DNA of 64,000 bases, taken from NCBI RefSeq assembly GCF_024519315.1, contig NZ_JANIIC010000017.1:1-64000 (forward strand), read 5' to 3'. Of this stretch, positions 56,684 through 64,000 are shown piece after piece. The DNA is from Streptomyces malaysiensis subsp. samsunensis. Lineage in GTDB: Bacteria > Actinomycetota > Actinomycetes > Streptomycetales > Streptomycetaceae. Positions within the stretch are counted from its first letter, which is position 1. Every line of letters starts with the position of its first letter. The notes under the pieces were generated by a model, which saw only the letters and a list, made by a program, of their open reading frames with translations, was not told where the DNA came from and did no database searches. The translations under genes and the position numbers were made by a program.

Positions 56684-57517
56684 TCACCGGCGCGCCGCCG
56701 GGAAGAGCTTCTCCAGCACCACGGCGATACCCTCCTCCGTGTTGGAGGCGGTGATCTCGTCGGCCACGGCCTTGAGATCCCGGTGTGCGTTCGCCATCGC
56801 GACCCCGTGCCCGGCCCAGCCGAACATCGGGATGTCATTGGGCATATCGCCGAAGGCGATCGCGTCGGCGGCGGTCATCCCCAGCCGGCGCGCGGCCAGC
56901 GAGAGTCCCGTGGCCTTCGTCAGCCCCAGCGGCAGCAGCTCCACCAGCCCGGCGCCTGCCATCGTCACCCCGACCAGGCCGCCGGCGGCCGTCCGGGCGG
57001 CATCCGCGAGCGCGTCGTCGCCCAGCTCGGGGTGCTGGATGTAGAGCTTGCTGATGGGCTCCGACCACAGCTCGGCCGGGTCCGTGAACGACACGAGGGA
57101 CATCCCGTCGTGGTCCATCCGGTACCCCTCGCCGAACAGCACCTCGCCGTCCAGCCCGTCGCGGGCCGCGGCCAGCGCCAGCGGACCGATCTCCGCCTCG
57201 AGCTTCGCCAGCGCCAGCTGGGCCACCTGGCGGTCCAGCGTGACGGAGGTCAGCAGCCGGTGCTCGCCCGCGTGGTAGAGCTGTGAGCCCTGGCCGCACA
57301 CCGCGAGCCCCTGGTAGCCGAGGTCGTCGAGTATGTGCCGGGCCACCGGCACGGTCCGCCCGGTGACCACGATGTGCGCGGCGCCCGCCGCGGTGGCCGC
57401 GGTGAGCGCATCACGGGTCCGCGCCGAGACGGTGTGGTCGGGGCGCAGCAGCGTCCCGTCGAGATCGGTCGCGATCAGTCGGTAGGGCAGCTCGTCGGTC
57501 CGTCCGGCGTTCGTCAC
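56684..57517 (-). CDS. Cof-type HAD phosphatase
   Basis: A 277-residue HAD-IIB phosphatase. Motif I is LIATDLDGTLLRPD, motif II IVVTGRTVPV, motif III a Lys in GLTKATGLSLAARR, motif IV AIAFGDMPNDIPMFGWAG. It is a paralogue of the 42-kb gene. GTG 57517 overlaps the serS stop by four bases (GTGA), so it is translationally coupled to seryl-tRNA synthetase. The substrate is unknown; the pairing with serS is conserved, as I recall, in streptomycetes. Confidence 0.88.
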   Translation of the reverse strand: MTNAGRTDELPYRLIATDLDGTLLRPDHTVSARTRDALTAATAAGAAHIVVTGRTVPVARHILDDLGYQGLAVCGQGSQLYHAGEHRLLTSVTLDRQVAQLALAKLEAEIGPLALAAARDGLDGEVLFGEGYRMDHDGMSLVSFTDPAELWSEPISKLYIQHPELGDDALADAARTAAGGLVGVTMAGAGLVELLPLGLTKATGLSLAARRLGMTAADAIAFGDMPNDIPMFGWAGHGVAMANAHRDLKAVADEITASNTEEGIAVVLEKLFPAARR

Positions 57518-58794
57518 CGCGCCGCGACCGGTTCCAGGACCTCGCGTCCGCCGAGGAACGGCCGCAGCACCTCGGGCACCCGCACCGAGCCGTCGGCCTG
57601 CTGGTGGTTCTCGAGGATCGCCACGATGGTCCGGGTGACCGCGCACAGCGTGCCGTTGAGCGTGGCCAGCGGACGGACCCGCTTGCCCTCGCGCATCCGG
57701 ATCGACAGCCGCCGCGACTGGAACTCGGTGGTGTTGGAGGTCGAGGTCAGCTCGCGGTACTTGCCCTGCGTCGGGATCCACGCCTCGCAGTCGAACTTCC
57801 GCGTCGCCGAGGAGCCCAGGTCACCCGAGGCCAGGTCGACCACCCGGAACGGCAGCTCCAGCGAGGTCAGCCACTGCTTCTCCCACTCCAGCAGCCGCTG
57901 GTGCTCGGCCTCGGCCTCCTCCGGGGTCGTGTAGACGAACATCTCGACCTTGTCGAACTGGTGCACCCGGAAGATCCCCCGGGTGTCCTTGCCGTACGAC
58001 CCGGCCTCCCGGCGGAAGCAGGAGGAGAACCCGGCGTAGCGCCGCGGCAGTGCGTCCGCCTCCAGGATCTCGTCCATGTGGTACGCGGCCAGCGGGACCT
58101 CGGAGGTGCCGACCAGGTAGAGGTCGTCCTTGTCGAGGTGGTAGACGTCCTCCGCGGCCTGGCCGAGGAAGCCGGTGCCCTCCATGGCCTTCGGCTTGAC
58201 CAGCGCGGGGGTGAGCACCGGGGTGAAGCCCGCCGCGGTGGCCTGCGCCATCGCCGCGTTCACCAGAGCGAACTCCAGCAGGGCGCCGACGCCCGTCAGG
58301 TAGTAGAAGCGGGAGCCGGAGACCTTGGCGCCGCGCTCGGTGTCGATCGCGCCGAGCAGCTCGCCGAGCTCCAAGTGGTCCTTGGGCGCGAAGCCCTCGG
58401 CCTCGAAGTCGCGCGGGGTGCCTACGGTCTCCAGGACGGCGAAGTCGTCCTCGCCGCCGACCGGGACCTCCGGGTGGACGAGATTGCCCAGCCGGAGCAG
58501 GAGCCGCTGGGTCTCCTCGGCGGCCGCGTCCTGCTCGGCGTCGGCCGCCTTGACGGCCGCGGACAGCTCGCCCGCCTTCTTCAGCAGCTCGGCCTTCTCG
58601 TCACCGGCGGCCTTGGGGATGAGCTTGCCGAGCGCCTTCTGCTCGGCGCGCAGCTCGTCGAAGTGGACACTGGAGGACCTGCGCCGCTCGTCGGCGGTCA
58701 GGAGCGCGTCGACGATGCCGACGTCCTCTCCACGAGCGCGCTGGGAGGCGCGCACACGATCGGGGTCCTCACGGAGCAGGCGAAGGTCAATCAC
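57514..58794 (-). CDS. serS: seryl-tRNA synthetase
   Basis: SerS charges tRNA-Ser and, before selenocysteine formation, tRNA-Sec. The 426-residue class II synthetase has the N-terminal coiled-coil arm (residues about 30-105, AEQKALGKLIPKAAGDEKAELLKKAGELSAAVKAADAEQDAAAEETQRLL), motif 2 FSSCFRREAGSYGKDTRGIFRVHQFDKVE and motif 3 NGTLCAVTRTIVAILENHQ. GTG 58794 starts MIDLRLLREDPDRVRASQ, the universal SerS opening; the run of seven G upstream is unusual. Length is normal. Confidence 0.97.
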   Translation of the reverse strand: MIDLRLLREDPDRVRASQRARGEDVGIVDALLTADERRRSSSVHFDELRAEQKALGKLIPKAAGDEKAELLKKAGELSAAVKAADAEQDAAAEETQRLLLRLGNLVHPEVPVGGEDDFAVLETVGTPRDFEAEGFAPKDHLELGELLGAIDTERGAKVSGSRFYYLTGVGALLEFALVNAAMAQATAAGFTPVLTPALVKPKAMEGTGFLGQAAEDVYHLDKDDLYLVGTSEVPLAAYHMDEILEADALPRRYAGFSSCFRREAGSYGKDTRGIFRVHQFDKVEMFVYTTPEEAEAEHQRLLEWEKQWLTSLELPFRVVDLASGDLGSSATRKFDCEAWIPTQGKYRELTSTSNTTEFQSRRLSIRMREGKRVRPLATLNGTLCAVTRTIVAILENHQQADGSVRVPEVLRPFLGGREVLEPVAAR

Positions 58795-59411
58795 CCCCCC
58801 AGGTTACCGGTGTGACCTCGGGTGCTCGACGCGATATTCCTTTGCGTCCCATTTTGCCCCCTTTTGGGGCTGTGGGTAAACCGGGGAATTCCTGTGACGG
58901 TCACCGTCAAGGAATGCCTGCGCATTCCCCGAAAAGGGGCAAAGAGATGGCGTCGAGTCGACCTTCTTCCCGTGTGTACAGGGTGAGTTGGGGGTTCGTT
59001 GTCCACAGGCGAGGGGTGAATCCCGAAAGTTATCCACAGGCTGTGTGTGAGATCTGTGGATGCCGCGGTGATCGTTTGGGTCGCCCAGGTGCTCGGCGAT
59101 GGATTCCCCTATCAAACCGCGTTCACACACTCCTCAAGAGAGGAATCCCTCACTCCAAAGAGTTGATGGAGAGAATTGGGATGACGGATGAGGGATGTCC
59201 TGCGATGGGCGGCGGATGTGTCGAATGTCATGGAAAGTCCGCCTCGCCGGATTGGTGATGTCGACTTATCCCCAGCATGGACCATCGGCCTGTGGATAAC
59301 TTTTCCGCAGCGATTCCGGCGCTCCCCGGCGTCGGGCCCGCGGACGGGTCTGAGCCTCTGTGGGCGACCCGCCGTGGACGGCCCGTTATGACCGTCATGG
59401 GCGGTTTTGGC
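58795..59411. promoter_or_regulatory. serS-pheA gap with DnaA-box cluster
   Basis: This 617-nt region without a supportable gene is AT-rich for the genome. DnaA boxes are TTGTCCACA at 58999 (+), TTATCCACA at 59030 (+) and TTATCCACA at 59291-59299 (minus strand), plus near matches TTACCCACA (58871, minus), GCATCCACA (59055, minus) and TTATCCCCA (59266, +). An inverted repeat near 58853-58867 and 58927-58943 (TTTTGCCCC / GGGGCAAA) flanks the first part and is probably in the serS leader. Confidence 0.75.
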
Positions 59412-60347
59412 TCAGGCCCGGCCGTCCTGGCAGCGGGCCAGCCACTCCGCCGCCTCCGTGAACGCCTCGTCCGAGGTTCCGTGCCGCAGCGGCGCCATCT
59501 CCTCCGCCACCACCCCCGCCTGGGGGTACGAGCCCAGGAACCGCACCTTCGGGCAGATTCGCTTCAGCCCCATCAGGGCCGAGCCCACCCGCCGGTCGGC
59601 GATGTGCCCCTCACAGTCCACCGAGAAGCAGTAGCGGCCGATGCCCTCGCCGGTCGGGCGCGATTCGATCCGCATCATGTTGACCCCGCGCGCGGAGAAC
59701 TCCTGGAGCAGCTCCAGCAGCGCGCCCGGGTGGTCGTCGCCGAGCCAGATCACCACGGATGTCTTGTCCGCGCCGGTCCGGGCGGCGGGCCGGGCGGGGC
59801 GGCCGGCCAGGACGAAGCGGGTCATCGCGTTCTGCGCGTCATGGATGTCGGTGACCAGCGGCTCGAGCCCGTACGTGGCCGCCGCGAACTCGCCTGCGAA
59901 CGCCGCGTCGTACCGCCCCTCCTGCACCAGCCGCGCACCGTCCGCGTTCGAGGCGGCCGACTCCCAGACGGCGTCCGGGAGGTTCGCCGCCAGCCAGTTG
60001 CGGACCTGGGGCTGGGCGACCGGATGCCCGGTCACCGTCTTGATGTCGGCGAGCGCGGTGCCCGGCCGCACCAGCAGCGCGAAGCTGATCGACAGCAGCA
60101 CCTCGCGGTAGATCATCAGCGGTTCGCCGGTGGCCAGCTCGTCGAGGGTCGCGGTGACCCCGCCCTCGACCGAGTTCTCGATGGGCACCAACGCGGCCGC
60201 CGCGGCGCCGGAGCGCACCGCGTCGAGTGCCACCGGCACGGAGACCATCGGCACCAGCTCCCGGGTGGCGGCCTCCGGCATGGACCGCAGGGCGGCCTCG
60301 GTGAAGGTGCCCTCGGGGCCGAGGTAGGCATAGCGGCTGGCCGACAT
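59412..60347 (-). CDS. pheA: prephenate dehydratase
   Basis: Prephenate dehydratase turns prephenate into phenylpyruvate in phenylalanine synthesis. The 311-residue monofunctional enzyme has the catalytic domain (YLGPEGTFTEAAL; PIENSVEGGV; the TRF motif in AMTRFVL) and a C-terminal ACT regulatory domain (GALLELLQEFSARGVNMMRIESRPTGEGIGRYCF), whose ESRP motif binds phenylalanine for feedback inhibition. ATG 60347 is taken, eight bases after GGGAG; a GTG immediately upstream is also in frame. No leader peptide or terminator was seen in the 114-nt gap from the dtpA gene. Confidence 0.95.
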   Translation of the reverse strand: MSASRYAYLGPEGTFTEAALRSMPEAATRELVPMVSVPVALDAVRSGAAAAALVPIENSVEGGVTATLDELATGEPLMIYREVLLSISFALLVRPGTALADIKTVTGHPVAQPQVRNWLAANLPDAVWESAASNADGARLVQEGRYDAAFAGEFAAATYGLEPLVTDIHDAQNAMTRFVLAGRPARPAARTGADKTSVVIWLGDDHPGALLELLQEFSARGVNMMRIESRPTGEGIGRYCFSVDCEGHIADRRVGSALMGLKRICPKVRFLGSYPQAGVVAEEMAPLRHGTSDEAFTEAAEWLARCQDGRA

Positions 60348-60461
60348 CACGGTCGCTCCCTGTGATCAGACGAGACCGCCACGATACCCGCGCCCGCCCG
60401 GCCCGCCGACTCGCCTGCCGAACGCTCGGACGCGAGGGGTCAGGGGCGGCTCGTCCCTTCC

Positions 60462-61703
60462 CTATCCCTCCAAGAGTGCCTGACCCACGTACTCCCCCGG
60501 AGCGCAGCCCGGAGGCACCGCGAACAGCGCGCTGGTCTCGTGCCGCAGGAACCGCGAGAGATCGTCGCCCAGGTCCAGCTTCCGCTGCACCGGTACGAAC
60601 CCCTTCATCGGATCCGCCTGCCAGGCGATGAAGAGCAGTCCGGCGTCCGGCGCCCCGTCGTCGCGGAAGCCGTCGTGGTACGAGAAGGGCCTGCGCAGCA
60701 TCGCGGCGCCCTGGTTGGACGCGGGGGCCGCGACCCGCACATGGGCGGCGCCCGCGATGGCCAGCGAACCGTCCTCGTTGACCTTGTCGAGCCGGACCGG
60801 GGTGGTCTCCGTGCCGCCGGACAGCGGGGCGCCGTCCGACTTGCGGCGGCCGACCACCTTCTCCTGCCGCTTCAGGGAGAGGTGGTCCCAGGAGTCCAGC
60901 AGCATCCGGATGCGCCGGACGACCGCGTAGGAACCGCCCGCCATCCACGCGGGCTCGCCCTTCTCCGGTACGAAGATCCGCCGCTCGAAGTCGTCATCGG
61001 CCGGCTTGGGGTTGTTGGTGCCGTCGATCTGGCCCATGAGGTTGCGGGTGGTCATGGGGCGGTCGGTGGCGCCGGGGGTGCGGTTGAAGCCGTTCATCTG
61101 CCAGCGCGGCCGGGCCGTGTCCGCGGCCTCCCGCTGGAGTGCGCGCAGCGCGTGGAAGGCGACCAGCGCGTCATTGGCGCCGATCTGGATCCACAGATCG
61201 CCGTTGCTGCGCCTGGGATCGAGCGCGTCCGAGACGAAGTCGGGGAGCGGAGCGAGCGCCTCCGGCAGTTGGCCGCCGAGTCCCGCCTTGCCGAAGAAGG
61301 TCCGGCCGAAGCCGAAGGTGACCGTGAGGGAGGAGGGACCGGCGTCCAGCGCGATCCCCGTGTCCTCCGGCGGGGCCTCGCCCGCCATCAGCTCCTGGGC
61401 CGTGCGCGACCAGCGGCGCAGCAGCGCGGCGGCCGCCTTACGGTTCGCACCGGGCGCCAGGTCGAAGGCGATGAGATGGCCATGGGCCTGGAGGGGGGTG
61501 GTGATACCCGGCTGGCGCCTGCCGTGGAAGGGCACGGCGGTCGCGCCCAGGGAGTTGAGGGGTTCGGGTGTGCTCCGCGTGGCCTCGGCCGCGTAGGCTC
61601 CGGCGGCGCCGCCGGCGACCAGCCCGGCCGCGCCGGCGGCGCCCGCCGAGCCCAGCAGACGCCGCCGGGAGATGCCGGACGAGGGTGTTTGCTCTGTGGT
61701 CAT
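60462..61703 (-). CDS. dtpA: Tat-exported Dyp-type heme peroxidase (DtpA-like)
   Basis: A 413-residue dye-decolorising peroxidase. The signal peptide has a twin-arginine motif SRRRLLG (residues 12-18), so the protein is folded and loaded with heme before export. The Dyp signature GQIDGTNNP carries the distal Asp, and later PFSYHDGF and SALFAVPPG match the family. In S. lividans the orthologous DtpA is needed for maturation of the copper radical oxidase GlxA and for development, by my recollection of published work. It overlaps the copCD stop by four bases. Confidence 0.93.
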   Translation of the reverse strand: MTTEQTPSSGISRRRLLGSAGAAGAAGLVAGGAAGAYAAEATRSTPEPLNSLGATAVPFHGRRQPGITTPLQAHGHLIAFDLAPGANRKAAAALLRRWSRTAQELMAGEAPPEDTGIALDAGPSSLTVTFGFGRTFFGKAGLGGQLPEALAPLPDFVSDALDPRRSNGDLWIQIGANDALVAFHALRALQREAADTARPRWQMNGFNRTPGATDRPMTTRNLMGQIDGTNNPKPADDDFERRIFVPEKGEPAWMAGGSYAVVRRIRMLLDSWDHLSLKRQEKVVGRRKSDGAPLSGGTETTPVRLDKVNEDGSLAIAGAAHVRVAAPASNQGAAMLRRPFSYHDGFRDDGAPDAGLLFIAWQADPMKGFVPVQRKLDLGDDLSRFLRHETSALFAVPPGCAPGEYVGQALLEG

Positions 61704-63835
61704 TGAGCGACTTTCACGTTCCTGGTCTCCGTCACCTGGTCGATGTCGGAGGTTCGTACGGTCAGGGAGAGCTGCCAGGTCCCGGCCATGGGCAGCTGGA
61801 CGGTCCTGGCGCTCCAGTGTCCGGTCGAGAGGCGCTCGAGCGGGATGCGCAGCGGCCCGATCCCCTTGGACTCGAGCGTCAGCGACAGCTTGACCTCGGG
61901 CACGTCCACGGGACGGTCGGCCGGGTCGGTGGTGAAGACATGCAGCGCGTTGTCACCCGGCAGGGCGGGTTCGATCATGACCACGGCCTTGCCGCGGCCG
62001 CTCTTGGGGCCCGTGTTGTAGGGGATCAGCACGCTCACCGGGTCGACGTTCAGCCGGTCGCGGCCGGGCTGGGTGGCCGCGGCACCGGCCTGCTCGGTCT
62101 CGGCCCGGCCGGGCTGGGTGCCGCTCAGCACGGTGGCCACCGCGAGCAGCACGACGGCCACGACGGTCTCGGCGATCACCGACCGGCGCAGACCGCTGCG
62201 CTCACGGTCGGCGTCCCGCTCCCGCAGCGTGGTGGCCTTGCCCTTGGCGGCCCGCTGACGGGCGAGCTGGGCGGCGCGTACGGGATCGCCGTCGTCGGAC
62301 TCCTCACCGGACTCGGCCTCACCGGACTCGGCCTCACCGGACTCGGCCTCACCGGACTCGGCCTCGGCGGGGGTGTCGATGGCCGCGTCGGCCGCGCCGG
62401 TACGGGCCGGCTGGGCGGCCTTCACCGCTGCTGCCGTCTCGGCGTCGGCCCCGGCCTCGGCCCGCGCCTTCGTCGTGGCCTTCGCGTCCGAGGCCGCCTC
62501 CGACGCGCTCTCCGCCTCCGTCTCCTTTTCCGCCTCCGCCTCCGCCGTGGCATCCGTAAGGCGCCCGGTCCAGCGTCGCGAGACGGCGGCGATGCCCACG
62601 AGCACCGCCACCAGACCCACCTTGACCAGCAGCCATCGCCCGTACTCGGTGTCGGTCAGCGCGCTCCAGGAGCCCACCTGCCGCCACGACTGGTACAGCC
62701 CGGTGACCACCAGGGCGACGACCGAGCCGAAGGCCAGCCGCGAGAAGCGGCGCACGGCCGCCCGCTCGATCGGCTCGCCCGCCCGGAGCGTCACCGCGAG
62801 CGAGGCGAGGCCGCCCATCCACACCCCGACCGCGATCAGATGGATCACGTCCACCGGCATGGCCAGCTGCCGCTGGAGGCCGACCGAGGCGTGCTCGGCC
62901 ATCGCCCAGGTGGCGGCGAGGCCCACGGCCATCACCGTGCCGCCGAAGCCGAGCCCGAAGGCGAGGTCCTGGCGGCGCCGGGCGTCCACCTCCGCATCCC
63001 CGGTGCGGCGGGTGTACGAGCCGAAGAGGACGGCCAGGAAGATCGCCGCCGCGCCGAGCAGCAGCAGCCGGGACAGCAGCGCCGCGCCCGGCTTGGTGGA
63101 CAGCACATCGCCCAGCCTGCCGAGGCCGAGGACCCCGCCGATTCCCTCGCCGTCCGTGTACGGCCCGCGCAGCAGCAACAGCAGCAGGGTGGCCGTGAAG
63201 ACCGTCACCCAGCCGCCCACGGCGATCTTCCGCACCGGGCGTGAGGACCGGCAGAGCCCGGCGAACACACAGCCGCCCACGAGCGCCGCGAAACCGCCGT
63301 AGGCGGCGTACCGGCCGATCCCGTAGAGCGTGCCGACCGTGCTGTCGGACCCGCCGCCCGTGGACACCTTCGCGGTGGTCTTGGACGGGGCGCCGATGGA
63401 GAAGGTGAACGCGCCGCTCACCGGGTGGCTGTCCTCCGAGACCGCCTTCCAGGCCACCGTGTAGGTGCCGTCCGGAAGCCCGGAGTGCAGCCCGGCGGCG
63501 GCGGTCGAGGACTTGCCGCCGACATGGGCGGTCTTCCCGGTGTCCACGCGCTTGCCCTTGGGGTCGAGCACGCGCACCGAGTCGCCGGAGAGCAGCACGC
63601 CCTCCGAGAAGTTCAGCGTGACCTCCCTGGGGGCGGTCTTCACCACCGAGCCGTCGGCGGGGTCGGTCGAGGTGAGCGCGGCATGCGCGGACGCGGAACT
63701 CGCGCCCACGCTCAGCGCGCACAGCAGCGCGGCGAGCAGGGTGCCGCAGATCGCCGTCAGCCGCCGGGCGGTCGCGGTGGTCCGGGAGCGGGTCGCGGTG
63801 GGTCCGGCGGGGGCCAGGGAGGTCAGCGAGGGCAT
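61700..63835 (-). CDS. CopC/CopD fusion copper-handling membrane protein
   Basis: A 711-residue fusion. After a signal peptide and a predicted cleavage before HAALTSTDPADGS, residues about 50-145 are CopC (mature N-terminal His, copper ligands, SEDSHPVSG). Residues about 165-400 are CopD with eight helices and conserved His in AEHASVGLQRQL and HLIAVGVWMGG. A Glu/Ala-rich cytosolic linker with four AESGE repeats (62292-62356) precedes a last helix (VIAETVVAVVLLAVATVL) and an extracytoplasmic beta domain of about 130 residues. It is likely a copper importer or trafficking protein supplying dtpA-dependent GlxA maturation. The gene overlaps dtpA and follows the PCuAC gene by six bases. Confidence 0.9.
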   Translation of the reverse strand: MPSLTSLAPAGPTATRSRTTATARRLTAICGTLLAALLCALSVGASSASAHAALTSTDPADGSVVKTAPREVTLNFSEGVLLSGDSVRVLDPKGKRVDTGKTAHVGGKSSTAAAGLHSGLPDGTYTVAWKAVSEDSHPVSGAFTFSIGAPSKTTAKVSTGGGSDSTVGTLYGIGRYAAYGGFAALVGGCVFAGLCRSSRPVRKIAVGGWVTVFTATLLLLLLRGPYTDGEGIGGVLGLGRLGDVLSTKPGAALLSRLLLLGAAAIFLAVLFGSYTRRTGDAEVDARRRQDLAFGLGFGGTVMAVGLAATWAMAEHASVGLQRQLAMPVDVIHLIAVGVWMGGLASLAVTLRAGEPIERAAVRRFSRLAFGSVVALVVTGLYQSWRQVGSWSALTDTEYGRWLLVKVGLVAVLVGIAAVSRRWTGRLTDATAEAEAEKETEAESASEAASDAKATTKARAEAGADAETAAAVKAAQPARTGAADAAIDTPAEAESGEAESGEAESGEAESGEESDDGDPVRAAQLARQRAAKGKATTLRERDADRERSGLRRSVIAETVVAVVLLAVATVLSGTQPGRAETEQAGAAATQPGRDRLNVDPVSVLIPYNTGPKSGRGKAVVMIEPALPGDNALHVFTTDPADRPVDVPEVKLSLTLESKGIGPLRIPLERLSTGHWSARTVQLPMAGTWQLSLTVRTSDIDQVTETRNVKVAQ

Positions 63836-63841
63836 CGGGCG

Positions 63842-64000
63842 TCAGTCCTTGGGGCGGTACGTCGTGGGCTCGACCGGGACTTTGATCTCGATGGGGGCGG
63901 AGGTGGCGAAGTGAAGGGTGAAGTTGACTTTCTCACCGACCTTGGGCCGGTGGGTGAGGTTTGTCAGCATCAGATGATCTCCGCCGCTGGTCAGCTCGAG
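63842..64000 (-). CDS. ecuC: PCuAC-type extracellular copper chaperone, 3' part only
   Basis: The window ends inside this gene; only its last 52 codons are present. They read SGGDHLMLTNLTHRPKVGEKVNFTLHFATSAPIEIKVPV, the C-terminal half of the PCu(A)C (DUF461) fold: HLMLT is the characteristic copper-ligand region (His and Met). In Streptomyces the orthologue ECuC passes Cu(I) outside the membrane in the GlxA/cytochrome oxidase supply route. It is directly upstream (6 nt) of copCD on the same strand, which makes a three-gene operon. Symbol given by analogy. Confidence 0.85.
   Translation of the reverse strand, partial: LELTSGGDHLMLTNLTHRPKVGEKVNFTLHFATSAPIEIKVPVEPTTYRPKD

Noticed and set aside
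58812..59258. 148-residue rightward ORF in the serS-pheA gap
   Set aside because: No ribosome site, atypical composition, no recognisable domain, and the DNA is filled with DnaA boxes and AT-rich leader sequence.

Overview
The window comes from a high-GC actinomycete, almost certainly a Streptomyces. It carries ssgA (an SsgA-like sporulation protein), the MFHVKP-type parS/start overlap, fused CydDC, many GTG starts with GGAGG-type ribosome sites, and a gene order (MATE-dnaB ... ptpA ... ssgA-thiC ... hisC-cydA-cydB-cydDC ... serS-pheA-dtpA-copCD-ecuC) that I recall from the core of the S. coelicolor chromosome near oriC. A parS site and two DnaA-box clusters agree with an oriC-proximal position. 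There is no biosynthetic cluster, CRISPR array, rRNA or convincing tRNA.

Layout: 0.1-3.4 kb, MATE exporter and dnaB divergent around a DnaA-box-rich region. 3.5-9.5 kb, methyltransferase, peptide deformylase, a MerR/thioredoxin pair, a beta-lactamase-fold hydrolase, a secreted SGNH hydrolase and an acetyltransferase. 9.5-16 kb, MarR plus a membrane protein, a HAD phosphatase, a flavohemoglobin-like protein and a PNPOx-like protein with a 450-residue Pro/Ala tail, then a Nudix protein. 16-21 kb, LysR, a PLP Cys/Met enzyme overlapping a low-molecular-weight tyrosine phosphatase, a holin-like membrane protein, a cupin, a DUF5326-type small membrane protein and ssgA. 21-31 kb, YibE/F-like protein, TPP riboswitch plus thiC, a phage-type Bro-N gene, a membrane protein, a PPP-type phosphatase, LacI and a HisC-type aminotransferase. 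31-38 kb, Rex operator and cydA-cydB-cydDC. 38-41 kb, GAF histidine kinase followed by about 1 kb of degenerate 36-bp tandem repeats. 41-49.6 kb, glycine-rich secreted protein, Cof-type HAD phosphatase, F420-type oxidoreductase, htpX-pspAB and a four-gene ABC operon. 49.8-56.5 kb, CynX-like transporter with FadR regulator, an orphan DNA-binding protein, a DHA2 transporter with a divergent double Lrp regulator, and secreted phospholipase A2. 56.7-64 kb, HAD phosphatase-serS, DnaA-box cluster, pheA, and the copper relay dtpA-copCD-ecuC (last one cut by the window edge).

Shared themes are respiration and redox (cyd operon under Rex, thioredoxin/MerR, flavohemoglobin, Dyp peroxidase with copper supply), envelope homeostasis (HtpX/PspAB, ABC operon) and development (ssgA, ptpA, dtpA). 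The least explained parts are non-coding: the 36-bp repeat island, a 44-bp tandem repeat downstream of ssgA, a duplicated 3' end of cydDC, helically phased repeats upstream of hisC, a perfect inverted repeat inside an orphan regulator gene, and a possible ssgR remnant upstream of ssgA.
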